This document shows positions 51,709 through 61,670 of a DNA stretch of 64,000 nt, one piece after another (position 1 is the first letter of the stretch; each line of letters begins with the position of its first letter). The stretch covers positions 744,001 through 808,000 of the forward strand of contig NZ_FODC01000003.1 of the NCBI RefSeq assembly GCF_900110275.1, written 5' to 3'. Origin of the DNA: Duganella sp. CF517 (GTDB taxonomy: Bacteria > Pseudomonadota > Gammaproteobacteria > Burkholderiales > Burkholderiaceae_D). The notes under the pieces were generated by a model, which had not been told where the DNA came from, ran no database searches, and was given only the letters and a program-made list of their open reading frames with translations. Position numbers and translations under genes: made by a program.

Positions 51709-53976
51709 ATGCCCCCACCGATCACGCCACTTGAGCCGTCCACGGCCAAGGATGATCAAGACGATCTGGTATTCTTAGAAGAGCATCCAGCCCCGCCCGA
51801 CGCCTCGGGCGCGCGCAATGTATGGCGCGTCATGATCGTCGACGATGACGAGGACGTCCATTCGACCACCACCTTCGCGCTCGGCAACCTCGACATGCAG
51901 CACCGGCCGCTCGAATTCGTGCACGCGTATTCGGCCAGCCAGGCGCGCGACATGCTCGCGCACGAGCGCGAAATCGCCGTCATCCTGCTCGACGTGGTGA
52001 TGGAACAGGACGACGCCGGCCTGCACCTGGTGCGCTATATCCGCGAGACGCTCAAGCTGGCCGACGTGCGCATCATCCTGCGCACCGGGCAGCCCGGCTA
52101 CGCGCCCGAGATCGACGCCATCCGCGATTTCGACATCAACGATTACAAGACCAAGTCCGAGCTCACCCGCATCAAGCTGTTTACGACGGTGACCGCGGCG
52201 ATCCGTTCGTACGAGCAGATCCGCAAGATCAACGACAGCCGGCGCGGCCTGAACCAGATCGTCCAGGGCAGCACCGAACTGATGAGCCTGCACGGCGTCA
52301 AGAATTTCGCGGCCGGCGTGCTGGCGCAGATCGGCGCGCTGCTGTGCCAGGACGACAGCGGCGTGCTGTGCGTGAAGGAAGGCGAGGACGACGGCGGCCA
52401 CGAGCTGGTGGTCATGGCCGCGTCGGGCGCCTACGGCCACCTCGACAACACCTTCCTGACGGCCGAAAAGCTGCCGCGCGTGCACCAGGCCATGGAACTG
52501 GCGTTGGCGGAGCGCCGCAACGTCTATCGCGCCGATTCGGTCACCCTGTACTTCGCCGGCAAGGCCAGCCGCGACTTCGTCGCCCACATCGACGTCTGCC
52601 GCCAGCCGGGCGAGATCAACGAGCGGTTGCTGGACGTGTTCTGCAGCAACGTCGCCGTCGGCCTCGACAATGTCGAACTGGTCTCGCACCTGCACAACGC
52701 CGCCTTCTACGACCAGCTGTCGAAGCTGCCCAACCGCACCCGCCTGGTCGAGATCCTCGACGCCACGCTGGCCGGGCCGTCGCGCGAAGCGTCGACGCTG
52801 TCGCTGGTCGACCTCGACCACTTCGCCGAGACCAACGACGCGCTGGGCCACCAGTTCGGCGACCTGCTGCTGGTGGCCGTCGCCGGCCGCTTGCAGTTCG
52901 AGCTGGGCGGCCAGTTGACGGTGGCGCGCATCGGCGGCGACATCTTCTGCCTGGTGGGCGACTCGGCGCAGGTCAACCCGGCCAAGATCCTGGCGCTGTT
53001 CCAGCGCCCGTTCAGCATCGACGGCCAGGACGTGCAGCTGTCGGCCACGCTGGGCCTGGTGCGGCTGTCGGAGCACGAAGGCAGCGGCGCCGACGCGCTG
53101 AAGGACGCCGACATCGCGCTCAAACGCGCCAAATCGCAGCAGCGCGCCGGCCACTTCTACTTCTCGCGCAGCATGGGCGTCGAGATCCGCGAGCGGGTGC
53201 GCATGATGCACGCGCTGCGCACCGCCTTCGGCCAGAACCAGCTGTTCGTGGTCTACCAGCCGCAGATCGACCTGGCCACGCGCCGGCCGGTGGGCGCCGA
53301 GGCGCTGCTGCGCTGGCAAACGCCGGACGGCAAGTTCATCTCGCCGGACCGCTTCATCCCGATCGCCGAGTACTCCGGGCTGATCATCGACCTCGGTGAA
53401 TGGGTCATGCGCACCGCCTGCCGCGAGCTGGTCGACCTGCGCAAGGCCGGGCACCACGACTTCATGATGTCGATCAATGTCTCGCAGGTGCAGTTCCGCC
53501 ATCCGCACTTCCTCGAGATGCTGCGCAAGGCGCTGGAAGACACGCAGGCGCCGCCGCAATACATCGAGCTGGAGATCACCGAATCGATGGCGATGGAGGA
53601 GCCGGACATGCTGATCAAGATGCTCGGTCAGATCAAGCAAACCGGCGTCAGCATCGCCATCGACGATTTCGGCACCGGCTTCTCGTCGCTGTCGTATCTG
53701 CAGCGGCTGCAGATCGACCGCCTGAAGATCGACCGCGCCTTCGTCACCGAGATCACCGGGTCGGCGCGCGGCAGCAGCATCGCCGAGATGGTGATCCAGC
53801 TGGGCCGCAACCTCGGGCTGTCGGTGATCGCCGAAGGCGTCGAGGACGAGCGCCAGGCGCAGATCCTGCAGGCGCTGGGCTGCCCGCTGGCGCAAGGGTT
53901 CCTGTTCGCGCGCCCGATGACGGCCGCCGCCCTCGACGGCTGGCTCAGCAACGACGCCCTCGAAGGCGCCGCCTGA
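51709..53976 (+). CDS. Response regulator-DUF3369-GGDEF(degenerate)-EAL protein
   Basis: The product has 755 residues; GGAGA lies 10 bases before the ATG. The receiver domain (about 40-165) has VMIVDDDEDV and VILLDVVMEQ (phospho-acceptor Asp). A DUF3369 domain follows (about 190-330). The GGDEF domain reads RIGGDIF, so the catalytic Glu is lost and synthesis of cyclic-di-GMP is unlikely. The EAL domain is complete: GAEALLRW, NVSQVQF, ITESMAME, DDFGTGFSSL, KIDRAFV and AEGVED. The expected activity is a phosphodiesterase controlled by phosphorylation. No kinase gene is adjacent. A strong terminator follows. Confidence 0.93.
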   Translation: MPPPITPLEPSTAKDDQDDLVFLEEHPAPPDASGARNVWRVMIVDDDEDVHSTTTFALGNLDMQHRPLEFVHAYSASQARDMLAHEREIAVILLDVVMEQDDAGLHLVRYIRETLKLADVRIILRTGQPGYAPEIDAIRDFDINDYKTKSELTRIKLFTTVTAAIRSYEQIRKINDSRRGLNQIVQGSTELMSLHGVKNFAAGVLAQIGALLCQDDSGVLCVKEGEDDGGHELVVMAASGAYGHLDNTFLTAEKLPRVHQAMELALAERRNVYRADSVTLYFAGKASRDFVAHIDVCRQPGEINERLLDVFCSNVAVGLDNVELVSHLHNAAFYDQLSKLPNRTRLVEILDATLAGPSREASTLSLVDLDHFAETNDALGHQFGDLLLVAVAGRLQFELGGQLTVARIGGDIFCLVGDSAQVNPAKILALFQRPFSIDGQDVQLSATLGLVRLSEHEGSGADALKDADIALKRAKSQQRAGHFYFSRSMGVEIRERVRMMHALRTAFGQNQLFVVYQPQIDLATRRPVGAEALLRWQTPDGKFISPDRFIPIAEYSGLIIDLGEWVMRTACRELVDLRKAGHHDFMMSINVSQVQFRHPHFLEMLRKALEDTQAPPQYIELEITESMAMEEPDMLIKMLGQIKQTGVSIAIDDFGTGFSSLSYLQRLQIDRLKIDRAFVTEITGSARGSSIAEMVIQLGRNLGLSVIAEGVEDERQAQILQALGCPLAQGFLFARPMTAAALDGWLSNDALEGAA

Positions 53977-53988
53977 CGCCCCCCATGC

Positions 53989-54027
53989 AAAAAACGCCAT
54001 GGGCGCGGGCCGATGGCGTTTTTTTTT
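53989..54027. terminator. Terminator after the RR-EAL gene
   Basis: AAAAAACGCCAT at 53989-54000 and ATGGCGTTTTTT at 54013-54024 form a perfect 12-base stem with a 12-base GC-rich loop, followed by further T. Both strands carry A/T runs, so it can also serve the convergent CBS gene. Confidence 0.9.
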
Positions 54028-54042
54028 GCGCGTCGTGGTTTT

Positions 54043-54501
54043 TTAGTCCGGATGCTGGTCCGCCGTCTCGGCCGGCCAGTCGCGGATATACGCCTTGAGC
54101 ATGCGGTTCTCGAAGCTTTGCGCCTCCAGCACCGCGCGCGCGACGTCGTAGAACGAGATCACGCCGAGGATGGTCTTGGCGTTCATCACCGGCAGGTAAC
54201 GCGCGTGCTTTTCCAGCATGATGCGGCGCACCTCGTTGACCTCGGTGTCGGGGGTCACGGTGATCGGATGGTCGTCCATGTGCTTGCGCACCGTGCCGCC
54301 GCCGACCGTGCCGGCGTTGTCGTGCAGCGCCCGCAGCACTTCGCGGAACGTCAGCATGCCGACCAGGTCGCCGAACTCCATGACGACCAGCGAGCCGATG
54401 TCCTTTTCAGCCATCGTGTTGGCGGCGTCCGCCAAAGGCTGGTCAGGAGAGATGGTATAAAGAATGCTACCTTTTACCTGAAGAATTTCGGAGACTTTCA
54501 T
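54043..54501 (-). CDS. CBS-domain protein
   Basis: The product has 152 residues from the ATG at 54499-54501. It consists of two CBS domains (about 8-65 and 73-130): ISPDQPLADAANTMAEKDIG with VVMEFGDLVGMLTFRE, and VTPDTEVNEVRRIMLEKHAR with LPVMNAKTILGVISFYDV. Paired CBS domains bind adenine nucleotides and usually regulate a partner. No partner enzyme is adjacent. Much longer open frames upstream in the same frame are not credible coding sequence. Confidence 0.93.
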   Translation of the reverse strand: MKVSEILQVKGSILYTISPDQPLADAANTMAEKDIGSLVVMEFGDLVGMLTFREVLRALHDNAGTVGGGTVRKHMDDHPITVTPDTEVNEVRRIMLEKHARYLPVMNAKTILGVISFYDVARAVLEAQSFENRMLKAYIRDWPAETADQHPD

Positions 54502-54692
54502 TTTGGCCGTCCTGTCCGCTGAGATATAGGCTGTGTGAATGGGGTTTGTAGTTGTTCTAGCCTTATAGCGAATGTAGCCTATGCCCGGCAAAAAATCCAG
54601 CGCTGCGGATAAGCAAATCACAACATTCTTGTCCTGATGTTGCCTGGGTGTGATGCGGCGCGCAAAGCGAGCACCCGATGGCAGCGCCGATC

Positions 54693-56000
54693 CTAGCGGC
54701 AGTCCAGCGGCCCGAAGTGCTCGGCCAGGGTTTTCCCCAGCCCGGTTTCCACGGCGTTTTCCACCTCGCGCGCCAGGCTGGCCGCCTCGCGCGCGGCCTG
54801 CAGATCGCGCTCGTCGTCGCCGACGGCCACCACGCCCGCATTGACCGGCATGCCGCCAAAAACGAACAGGCGGTAGACCTCGGCCAGGGTCAGTTTCTCG
54901 ACGTTGGCCAGCAATACCCAGTGATCGGTGCCGTCGCTGACCCGCTTGCCCCACTGGACCCGTGGCGGCGCCTCCACCTTGACCCGCCCCACCCAGCCCT
55001 CGGCCAGCATTTTTTCCAGCAGAATATCCATCTCGTCGAAACCGAGCCGGGTGCGCAGCCGGATCGCGCCGGCGCCCACCAGTGCCGTGTCGCCGCATTT
55101 GCAGGCCACGTAGAGCACCTTGATGATCGCCATGGCGTCGACGAATTCGCCGCCAGGCTGGGCCTCGTGCCACCAGCGCTCGTACTTCACCACCGGCAGC
55201 GCGGCCACCAGCAGCGCGCCGATCAGGGTGATCACCCACGACACGTAGACCCACAGCAGGAACAGCGGCAGCGCCGCCAGCGCGCCGTAGATCTTCGAAT
55301 AGGTCGGGAACTGGGTGATGAAAATGGCGAAGCCGCGCTTGGCCAGTTCGAACGCCAGTCCGGCCACCAGCCCGCCCCAGGCGGCGTCCTGCCAGTCGAC
55401 GTCGCGGTTCGGCACCGCTAGGTACAGCAAGGTGAAACCGGCCGTGGTCAGCGCCAGCGACGCCACCGTGTAGATGATCGCGCCCAGCACCGGCACCCGG
55501 CCGAACAAGTCGACGGTGGCCATGAACACCTGCGACGACAGCGTCAACGACACGCCGATCAGCAGCGGCCCAAGCGTGATGATGGCCCAGTAGACCAGGA
55601 TGCGGCGCGTCCAGCTGCGCTCCCCGCGCACGCGCCAGATGCGGTTGAACACGCGCTCGATCAGGTTCATCATCGCGATCGACGTCATGATCAGCGCCAC
55701 CGCGCCGACCGCCGACAGCCGCGTGGCCTTGGAGGCGAACAGGGTCAGGTAATTGAGGATCGTCGTCGAGATCGACTTCGGCATCACGCTCTGGACGAAA
55801 TACGCCTCCAGCGACGTGCGGAAGGTGTTAAACAGCGGGAAAGTGGTGAAAATCGCCAGCGCGATGGTCAGCAGCGGCACCAGCGCGAACACGGTGGTGA
55901 AAGTGAGGCTGCCGGCCACCTGGGGCAGGCTTTCCTCGCGCAGGCGGCGGTGGGCGAACAGCACCAGGTCGCGCACCTCCGGCCAGGACAGCGATCGCAT
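54693..56000 (-). CDS. YihY-family inner-membrane protein (BrkB-like)
   Basis: The product has 435 residues from the ATG at 55998-56000; an extension to 56069 exists but lacks the conserved start. About six membrane segments and the motifs SLTFTTVFALVPLLTIALA and KIYGALAALPLFLLWVYVSW are typical of the YihY/UPF0761 (former RNase BN) family. A soluble C-terminal extension of about 150 residues (winged-helix-like DEMDILLEKMLAEGWVGRV) follows, as in betaproteobacterial members. The family's function is not settled; the old ribonuclease assignment is considered wrong. It is divergent from wrbA. Confidence 0.88.
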   Translation of the reverse strand: MRSLSWPEVRDLVLFAHRRLREESLPQVAGSLTFTTVFALVPLLTIALAIFTTFPLFNTFRTSLEAYFVQSVMPKSISTTILNYLTLFASKATRLSAVGAVALIMTSIAMMNLIERVFNRIWRVRGERSWTRRILVYWAIITLGPLLIGVSLTLSSQVFMATVDLFGRVPVLGAIIYTVASLALTTAGFTLLYLAVPNRDVDWQDAAWGGLVAGLAFELAKRGFAIFITQFPTYSKIYGALAALPLFLLWVYVSWVITLIGALLVAALPVVKYERWWHEAQPGGEFVDAMAIIKVLYVACKCGDTALVGAGAIRLRTRLGFDEMDILLEKMLAEGWVGRVKVEAPPRVQWGKRVSDGTDHWVLLANVEKLTLAEVYRLFVFGGMPVNAGVVAVGDDERDLQAAREAASLAREVENAVETGLGKTLAEHFGPLDCR

Positions 56001-56071
56001 GGTCGCGATGCCGTTGCGGCAGGTGCTGAAGACATAAAGAAGAATCGGATGAATATATTTTGCGTACATGA

Positions 56072-56746
<675 letters not shown>

Positions 56747-56774
56747 ATTTTAAGATGCCAGACGGGGATGCAAA

Positions 56775-57182
56775 ATGCAAAACGCGATGCATAAGTACTT
56801 TCACTGGGGCGCCATCGGCAGCCTCGGTCTGCTGATCGTCTGGTGCGTGCTGTGGGAGATGGTGCTGGCGCCGCTCAAACCGGGCGGCTCGTGGCTGGTG
56901 CTCAAGGCCGCGCCGCTGCTGCTGCCGCTGTACGGCGTGTGGAAGCGCGATATCTACACCCTGCAGTGGACCTCGATGATGATCCTGCTGTACTTCACCG
57001 AGGGCGTGGTGCGCGGCTGGAGCGATACGGACGAACTGTCGTCGCGGCTGGCCTGGGGCGAGGCGGCGATCGTCTGCGTCTATTTCATCTGCGCCGTGAT
57101 GTATCTGCGTCCGTATAAAAAAGCGGCCAAGAAGCTGTCCAAGGAATTGCTCGACAAGGTAAAGGGCACCACTGTCAAATGA
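56775..57182 (+). CDS. DUF2069 membrane protein
   Basis: The product has 135 residues with four hydrophobic segments. WLVLKAAPLLLPLYGVWKRD and MILLYFTEGVVRGWSD are the conserved parts of DUF2069. A second ATG four codons in is an alternative start. The function of the family is unknown. The gene follows wrbA and overlaps the FAD oxidase start by four bases (ATGA), so all three may be one operon. Confidence 0.9.
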   Translation: MQNAMHKYFHWGAIGSLGLLIVWCVLWEMVLAPLKPGGSWLVLKAAPLLLPLYGVWKRDIYTLQWTSMMILLYFTEGVVRGWSDTDELSSRLAWGEAAIVCVYFICAVMYLRPYKKAAKKLSKELLDKVKGTTVK

Positions 57183-58585
57183 CGGAGTTTTTACTGGAGT
57201 GCCGTTCGCTGCTGGGCGACGCCTATGTGCTCGACACCGACGCCGGCATGGCGCCCTTCCTCACCGACTGGCGCGGACGCTTCACCGGCAAGGCCGCCGC
57301 CGTGCTGCGCCCCGGCTCGGTGCAACAGGTGGCCGCGCTGGTGAAGGCCTGCGCGCGCCACCGCGTGCCGCTGGTGCCGCAGGGCGGCAACACCGGCCTG
57401 GTATTGGGCAGCATCCCCGACGCCAGCGGCACCGCCGTGGTGCTGTCGCTGGCGCGGCTCAACGCCATCCGCCAGATCGACACCATCAACCGCACCATGA
57501 CCGTCGATGCCGGCTGCATCCTGCAACAGGCGCAGCAAGCCGCCGCCGCCGAAGGCTGCCTGTTCCCGCTGTCGCTGGCCGCCGAGGGCAGCTGCACCAT
57601 CGGCGGCAACCTGTCCACCAACGCCGGCGGCACGGCCGTTCTGCGCTATGGCAATACGCGCGAGCTGTGTCTCGGGCTGGAGGTGGTCACGCCGCAGGGC
57701 GAGATCTGGAGCGGCTTGCGCGGCCTGCGCAAGGATAATACCGGCTACGACCTGCGCGACCTGTTCATCGGCGCCGAGGGCACGCTGGGCGTCATCACCG
57801 GCGCGGTGCTCAAGCTGTACCCGCAGCCCAAGGCCAGCATCACCGCGCTCGCCGCGCTGCCCTCGCCCGCCCACGCGCTGCGTTTATTGGTGCTGATGCA
57901 GGACCACTGCGGCGCCAGCCTGACCGGCTTCGAACTGATGTCGCGCTACTGCCTGGAGCTGGTCGCCGCGCAGTTCCCGCAGCTGCCCAAGCCCTTCGCC
58001 GACGCCCATCCCCAGTACGTGCTACTGGAGCTGTCGAGCAGCGAATCTCAACGGCACGCGGTCGACCTGCTGGAGCGCGCGATCGGCGCGGCGCTCGAGC
58101 GCGACATCGTCAGCGACGCCGTGGTGGCGACATCGACCACGCAGTCGGCCGGATTGTGGCGGCTGCGCGAGCATATCCCGCTGGCGCAGGCCAAGGCCGG
58201 CAAGAACATCAAGCACGACATCTCGCTGCCGGTATCGCGCATCGCCGACTTCATCGACGTCACCGCGCCGCAATTGCAGGCGGCCTTCCCCGGTTGCCAG
58301 CTGGTGTGCTTCGGCCATCTGGGCGACGGCAACCTGCATTTCAACGTCGCGCCGCCGGACGGAATTTCCAACGAGGATTTCCTGGCCAACCAGGACAAGG
58401 TCAATCGGGTGGTGCACGACAGCGTGGTCGGTTTCGGCGGTTCGATTTCCGCCGAGCACGGCATTGGCGCGCTGAAACGCGACGAACTGGCGCATTACAA
58501 ATCGGCGGTGGAACTCGACATGATGCGGGCCATCAAAGCGGCGCTGGACCCGCTGGGTATCATGAATCCCGGGAAAATTCTGTGA
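57179..58585 (+). CDS. FAD-linked oxidase, GlcD/D-2-hydroxyacid dehydrogenase type
   Basis: The product has 468 residues. The FAD_binding_4 domain is seen in VPLVPQGGNTGLVLGSIPDA and GGNLSTNAGGTAVLRYGNTR, and the FAD-oxidase C domain in CFGHLGDGNLHFNVA and SAEHGIGALKRDEL. These are shared by D-2-hydroxyglutarate dehydrogenases, D-lactate dehydrogenases and GlcD. It oxidises a D-2-hydroxyacid to the 2-oxoacid in the cytoplasm or at the membrane. No glcE or glcF follows, so a single-subunit D-2-hydroxyglutarate-type enzyme is more likely than glycolate oxidase. Confidence 0.92.
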   Translation: MTEFLLECRSLLGDAYVLDTDAGMAPFLTDWRGRFTGKAAAVLRPGSVQQVAALVKACARHRVPLVPQGGNTGLVLGSIPDASGTAVVLSLARLNAIRQIDTINRTMTVDAGCILQQAQQAAAAEGCLFPLSLAAEGSCTIGGNLSTNAGGTAVLRYGNTRELCLGLEVVTPQGEIWSGLRGLRKDNTGYDLRDLFIGAEGTLGVITGAVLKLYPQPKASITALAALPSPAHALRLLVLMQDHCGASLTGFELMSRYCLELVAAQFPQLPKPFADAHPQYVLLELSSSESQRHAVDLLERAIGAALERDIVSDAVVATSTTQSAGLWRLREHIPLAQAKAGKNIKHDISLPVSRIADFIDVTAPQLQAAFPGCQLVCFGHLGDGNLHFNVAPPDGISNEDFLANQDKVNRVVHDSVVGFGGSISAEHGIGALKRDELAHYKSAVELDMMRAIKAALDPLGIMNPGKIL

Positions 58586-58596
58586 ACGGGACCGCC

Positions 58597-59052
58597 ATGA
58601 ACCACCATCTCCGCGCGCCGTGCGCCGCCGTGCTGTGCGCGGCCGCGCTGGCGGCCAACCACGCCGTCGCGCAAAGCGTCTACAAATGTACCGTGGACGG
58701 CAAGATCAGTTACAGCGACCTGCCCTGCCCGGCCGGCGCCGCCGCGTCGTCGACGTTGGCGGTACCGAAGGCGCCCGCTGGCGCTGAAGGCGCGAGCGCC
58801 GACTTGCAGCGCATGCAGAAGGAATCGGCGGCGCTGCAAACGTCCCGGCAGAAGGTCGAGCAGCGCGAGGCCCGCGAAGCCGAACGCGCCGCCGTCGCCG
58901 CGGCGGCCCGGCGCAAGCGCTGCGCCAAGCTCGCGTTGACCAAACAGTGGGCCGACGAGGACGCGCGCAGCGCCACCAACGCCAACGCCGACAAGGCCAG
59001 GCTGCGCGCCAAGCGCGCCGGTGAATCGTTTTCGCTGGAGTGCGGCCACTGA
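58597..59052 (+). CDS. DUF4124 exported protein
   Basis: The product has 151 residues from the ATG at 58597; a GTG five codons upstream is an alternative. A signal peptide (CAAVLCAAALAANHAVA) is followed by YKCTVDGKISYSDLPCP, the conserved DUF4124 motif with two Cys. The second half is a charged, helical, probably coiled-coil segment. It is likely periplasmic; function unknown. The stop shares one base with the start of the FtsX-type permease gene (TGATG), so the two are translationally coupled. Confidence 0.87.
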   Translation: MNHHLRAPCAAVLCAAALAANHAVAQSVYKCTVDGKISYSDLPCPAGAAASSTLAVPKAPAGAEGASADLQRMQKESAALQTSRQKVEQREAREAERAAVAAAARRKRCAKLALTKQWADEDARSATNANADKARLRAKRAGESFSLECGH

Positions 59053-61670
59053 TGTCCGATACGGTGAGCGCGGCTGGCGGCAGGCAAGGCATCGCATCGA
59101 AACGCGAGGCGGCGTCGATGCGCCGTCTGTCGCGCTGGCTGCTGCTGGGCGAATGGCGGGCGCACCCGATGCGCGCGCTGGTGGCCATCGCCGCCATCGC
59201 CGTCGGCATCTCGCTCGGCTTCGCGATCCACCTGATCAACGCCGCCGCCTTCAACGAGTTCTCGTCGGCGATAAAGGGCCTGTCCGGCGTGGCCGACGTA
59301 CAGGTGCGCGGCACCGAGCCGGCCTTCGACGAGGCGATCTATCCGATCCTGGCGCGGCGCGACGGCGTCACCGTGGCCGCGCCGGTGCTGGAATTCGACG
59401 CCTCGGTGCCCGGCCAGCGCACCGCGCTCAAAATCATCGGCATCGACGTCTTCCGCGCCGGCTTCGTCGCGCCGGACTTGATCGGCGTGCCGGCCAGCGG
59501 CGACCCGGGCGACACGCTGGCCGACGATGCGATTTTCCTGTCGCCCGCCGCGCGGCAGTGGCTCCGCCCCACCGCGGACCGGATCACCCTGCAAGTCGGC
59601 GTCGATCAACTGCAACTGCGCGTGGCCGGATCGCTGCAAAGCGCGCGCGCCGGCCAGCGCATCGGCGTGATGGACCTGGGCGCGGCGCAATGGCGCTTCG
59701 ACAAACTGGGCCAACTCTCGCGCGTCGACCTGAAACTGCGCGACGGCGTCAATCGGGACGCCTTCAAGGCGCAACTGGAACAAGACCTGCAGCGCGAGTA
59801 TCCCGGCCGCTTCCGCGTCAACCAGCCCAACGACCAGGAACAGAACAGCCGCAACGAAGGCATGAGCCGCGCCTACCGCGTCAACCTGACGGTGCTGGCC
59901 CTGGTGGCCCTGTTCACCGGCGCCTTCCTGGTGTTCTCCACGCAGGCGCTGTCGGTGATCCGCCGCCGCAGCCAGTTCGCGCTGCTGCGCGTGCTGGGCA
60001 TGGACCGGCGCCACCTGCTGCGCCAGATCCTGCTGGAAGGCCTGAGCCTTGGCGTGGCCGGATCGGCCATCGGCATCGCCGCCGGCTACGGCCTGGCCGC
60101 CGCCGCGCTGCATTTCATGGGCGCGGACCTGGGCGCGGGCTTCTTTTCCGGCGTGCAGCCGACGGTGCATTTCACACCGGTGGCCGCCGCCGTCTACTTC
60201 GCGCTCGGCGTCGGCGTGTCGCTGCTGGGCTGCGCCGCGCCGGCGTTCGACGCCGCCCGCGCCAAACCTGCGGTCGCGCTCAAATCCGGCACCGAGGAAG
60301 CGGCCATGTCGCGCCTGGCGGCGGCCTGGCCGGCCCTGGCCTGCATCGCGCTGGCCGCGCTGCTGTCGCAAGCGCCGCCGGTATTCGAGCTGCCGATCTT
60401 CGGCTATCTGTCGATCGCGCTGCTGCTGGTCGGCGTGATCGCCTTGATGCCGCGCCTGGCCGCCATCGTGTTCCGCTTCGCCCACCAGCGCTGGAGCGCC
60501 GCCACCGCCGACCGGCCCGGCGCCTCGCCCGTGTTGACGCTGACCTTATCGCGCCTGGCCAACGCCTCCAGCCAGGCCGGCATCGCGCTCGGCGGCGTGC
60601 TGTCGAGCTTTAGCCTGATGGTCGCCATGGCCATCATGGTGGCCAGCTTCCGCGTGTCGCTCGACGACTGGCTGCGCCAGGTGCTGCCGGCGGATGTCTA
60701 CGTCAGCACGGTCGGTGCGGGCACCACGGCGGGCCTGCGGCCGCAGGAACAGGCGGCCATCGCCGCCCTGCCCGGCGTGCAAAGATCCAGCTTCCTGCGG
60801 GTGCGCGCCATCTCTTTGGCGCCGGGCCGCCCGCCCGTTGCGCTGCTGGCCAGCATCGTCAACGAGCAAGATCCGGCCCAATCGCTGGCCATCGTCGGCC
60901 GCATGATGCCGCCCGCGCCGGACGGACCGCCGCCGGTCTGGGTCTCGGAGGCGATGGTCGATCTGTACGATATGACGGTCGGCAAACGGGTGGAAATCCC
61001 CCTCAACGGCAAGCTCCATCCATTCCAGGTCGCTGGCGTGTGGCGCGACTACGCCCGCCCCACCGGGTCGATTCAAATGCGGCTGCGCGACTACCGCGCC
61101 ATCACCGGCGACCAGCAAGCCAGCAGCGCAGCACTGTGGCTCCAACCCGGCGCCAAGGCCGACGATACCGTGCGAGCGTTGAAGCGGCTGCCGTTCGCCG
61201 CCGCGCTGGAGACCAGCGCCCCGTCCGAAATACGCGAAATGAGCATGAAGGTGTTCGACCGCAGCTTCGCCATCACCTATTTGCTCGAGGCGATCGCCAT
61301 CGTCATCGGCCTGTTTGGCGTCGCCGCCACCTTCTCGGCGCAGACCTTGGCGCGGTCCAAGGAGTTCGGCATGCTGCGCCACGTCGGCGTCACGCGCGGC
61401 CAGATCCTGTCGATCCTGGCCATCGAGGGCGGCGCACTGACCGGCCTTGGCATCGCCACCGGCTTCGCCCTGGGATGGGTCATCAGCATGATTTTGGTTT
61501 TCGTCGTCAATCCGCAGTCGTTCCACTGGACCATGCAGTTGCACCTGCCCTGGGGTTTGTTGGCCGCCGTCGCCGGGCTGTTGCTGGCCGCGTCCGCGCT
61601 CACGGCCTTGCTGGCGGGTCGGCAATCGCTGTCCGGTGGCCCGATACGCGCGGTCAGGGAGGACTGGTGA
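59052..61670 (+). CDS. FtsX/LolC-like ABC transporter permease
   Basis: The product has 872 residues. It has the two-FtsX-domain layout: membrane segment near residue 45 (VAIAAIAVGISLGFAIHLIN), a long periplasmic part, three segments at about 280-400, a central pair at about 420-460 with a second periplasmic part, and three segments near the C-terminus (IAIVIGLFGVAATFSAQTLA, then a final pair). Such permeases move lipids or lipoproteins with a separate ATPase. Normally an ATPase gene comes just upstream; here a DUF4124 gene takes that place, so the ATPase must be encoded elsewhere. A CrtC/AttH-like gene follows with a TGATG overlap. Confidence 0.9.
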   Translation: MSDTVSAAGGRQGIASKREAASMRRLSRWLLLGEWRAHPMRALVAIAAIAVGISLGFAIHLINAAAFNEFSSAIKGLSGVADVQVRGTEPAFDEAIYPILARRDGVTVAAPVLEFDASVPGQRTALKIIGIDVFRAGFVAPDLIGVPASGDPGDTLADDAIFLSPAARQWLRPTADRITLQVGVDQLQLRVAGSLQSARAGQRIGVMDLGAAQWRFDKLGQLSRVDLKLRDGVNRDAFKAQLEQDLQREYPGRFRVNQPNDQEQNSRNEGMSRAYRVNLTVLALVALFTGAFLVFSTQALSVIRRRSQFALLRVLGMDRRHLLRQILLEGLSLGVAGSAIGIAAGYGLAAAALHFMGADLGAGFFSGVQPTVHFTPVAAAVYFALGVGVSLLGCAAPAFDAARAKPAVALKSGTEEAAMSRLAAAWPALACIALAALLSQAPPVFELPIFGYLSIALLLVGVIALMPRLAAIVFRFAHQRWSAATADRPGASPVLTLTLSRLANASSQAGIALGGVLSSFSLMVAMAIMVASFRVSLDDWLRQVLPADVYVSTVGAGTTAGLRPQEQAAIAALPGVQRSSFLRVRAISLAPGRPPVALLASIVNEQDPAQSLAIVGRMMPPAPDGPPPVWVSEAMVDLYDMTVGKRVEIPLNGKLHPFQVAGVWRDYARPTGSIQMRLRDYRAITGDQQASSAALWLQPGAKADDTVRALKRLPFAAALETSAPSEIREMSMKVFDRSFAITYLLEAIAIVIGLFGVAATFSAQTLARSKEFGMLRHVGVTRGQILSILAIEGGALTGLGIATGFALGWVISMILVFVVNPQSFHWTMQLHLPWGLLAAVAGLLLAASALTALLAGRQSLSGGPIRAVREDW

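Noticed and set aside
51775..54000. A 741-codon open frame on the minus strand opposite the RR-EAL gene
   Set aside because: It is antisense to a gene with clear domains. Its sequence is His/Arg/Gln-rich, as expected from the complement of GC-rich codons, and shows no domain.
54502..55254. An N-terminal extension of the CBS protein to 403 residues
   Set aside because: The added 250 residues overlap the convincing YihY gene in another frame and are Arg/Gly-rich without a domain.
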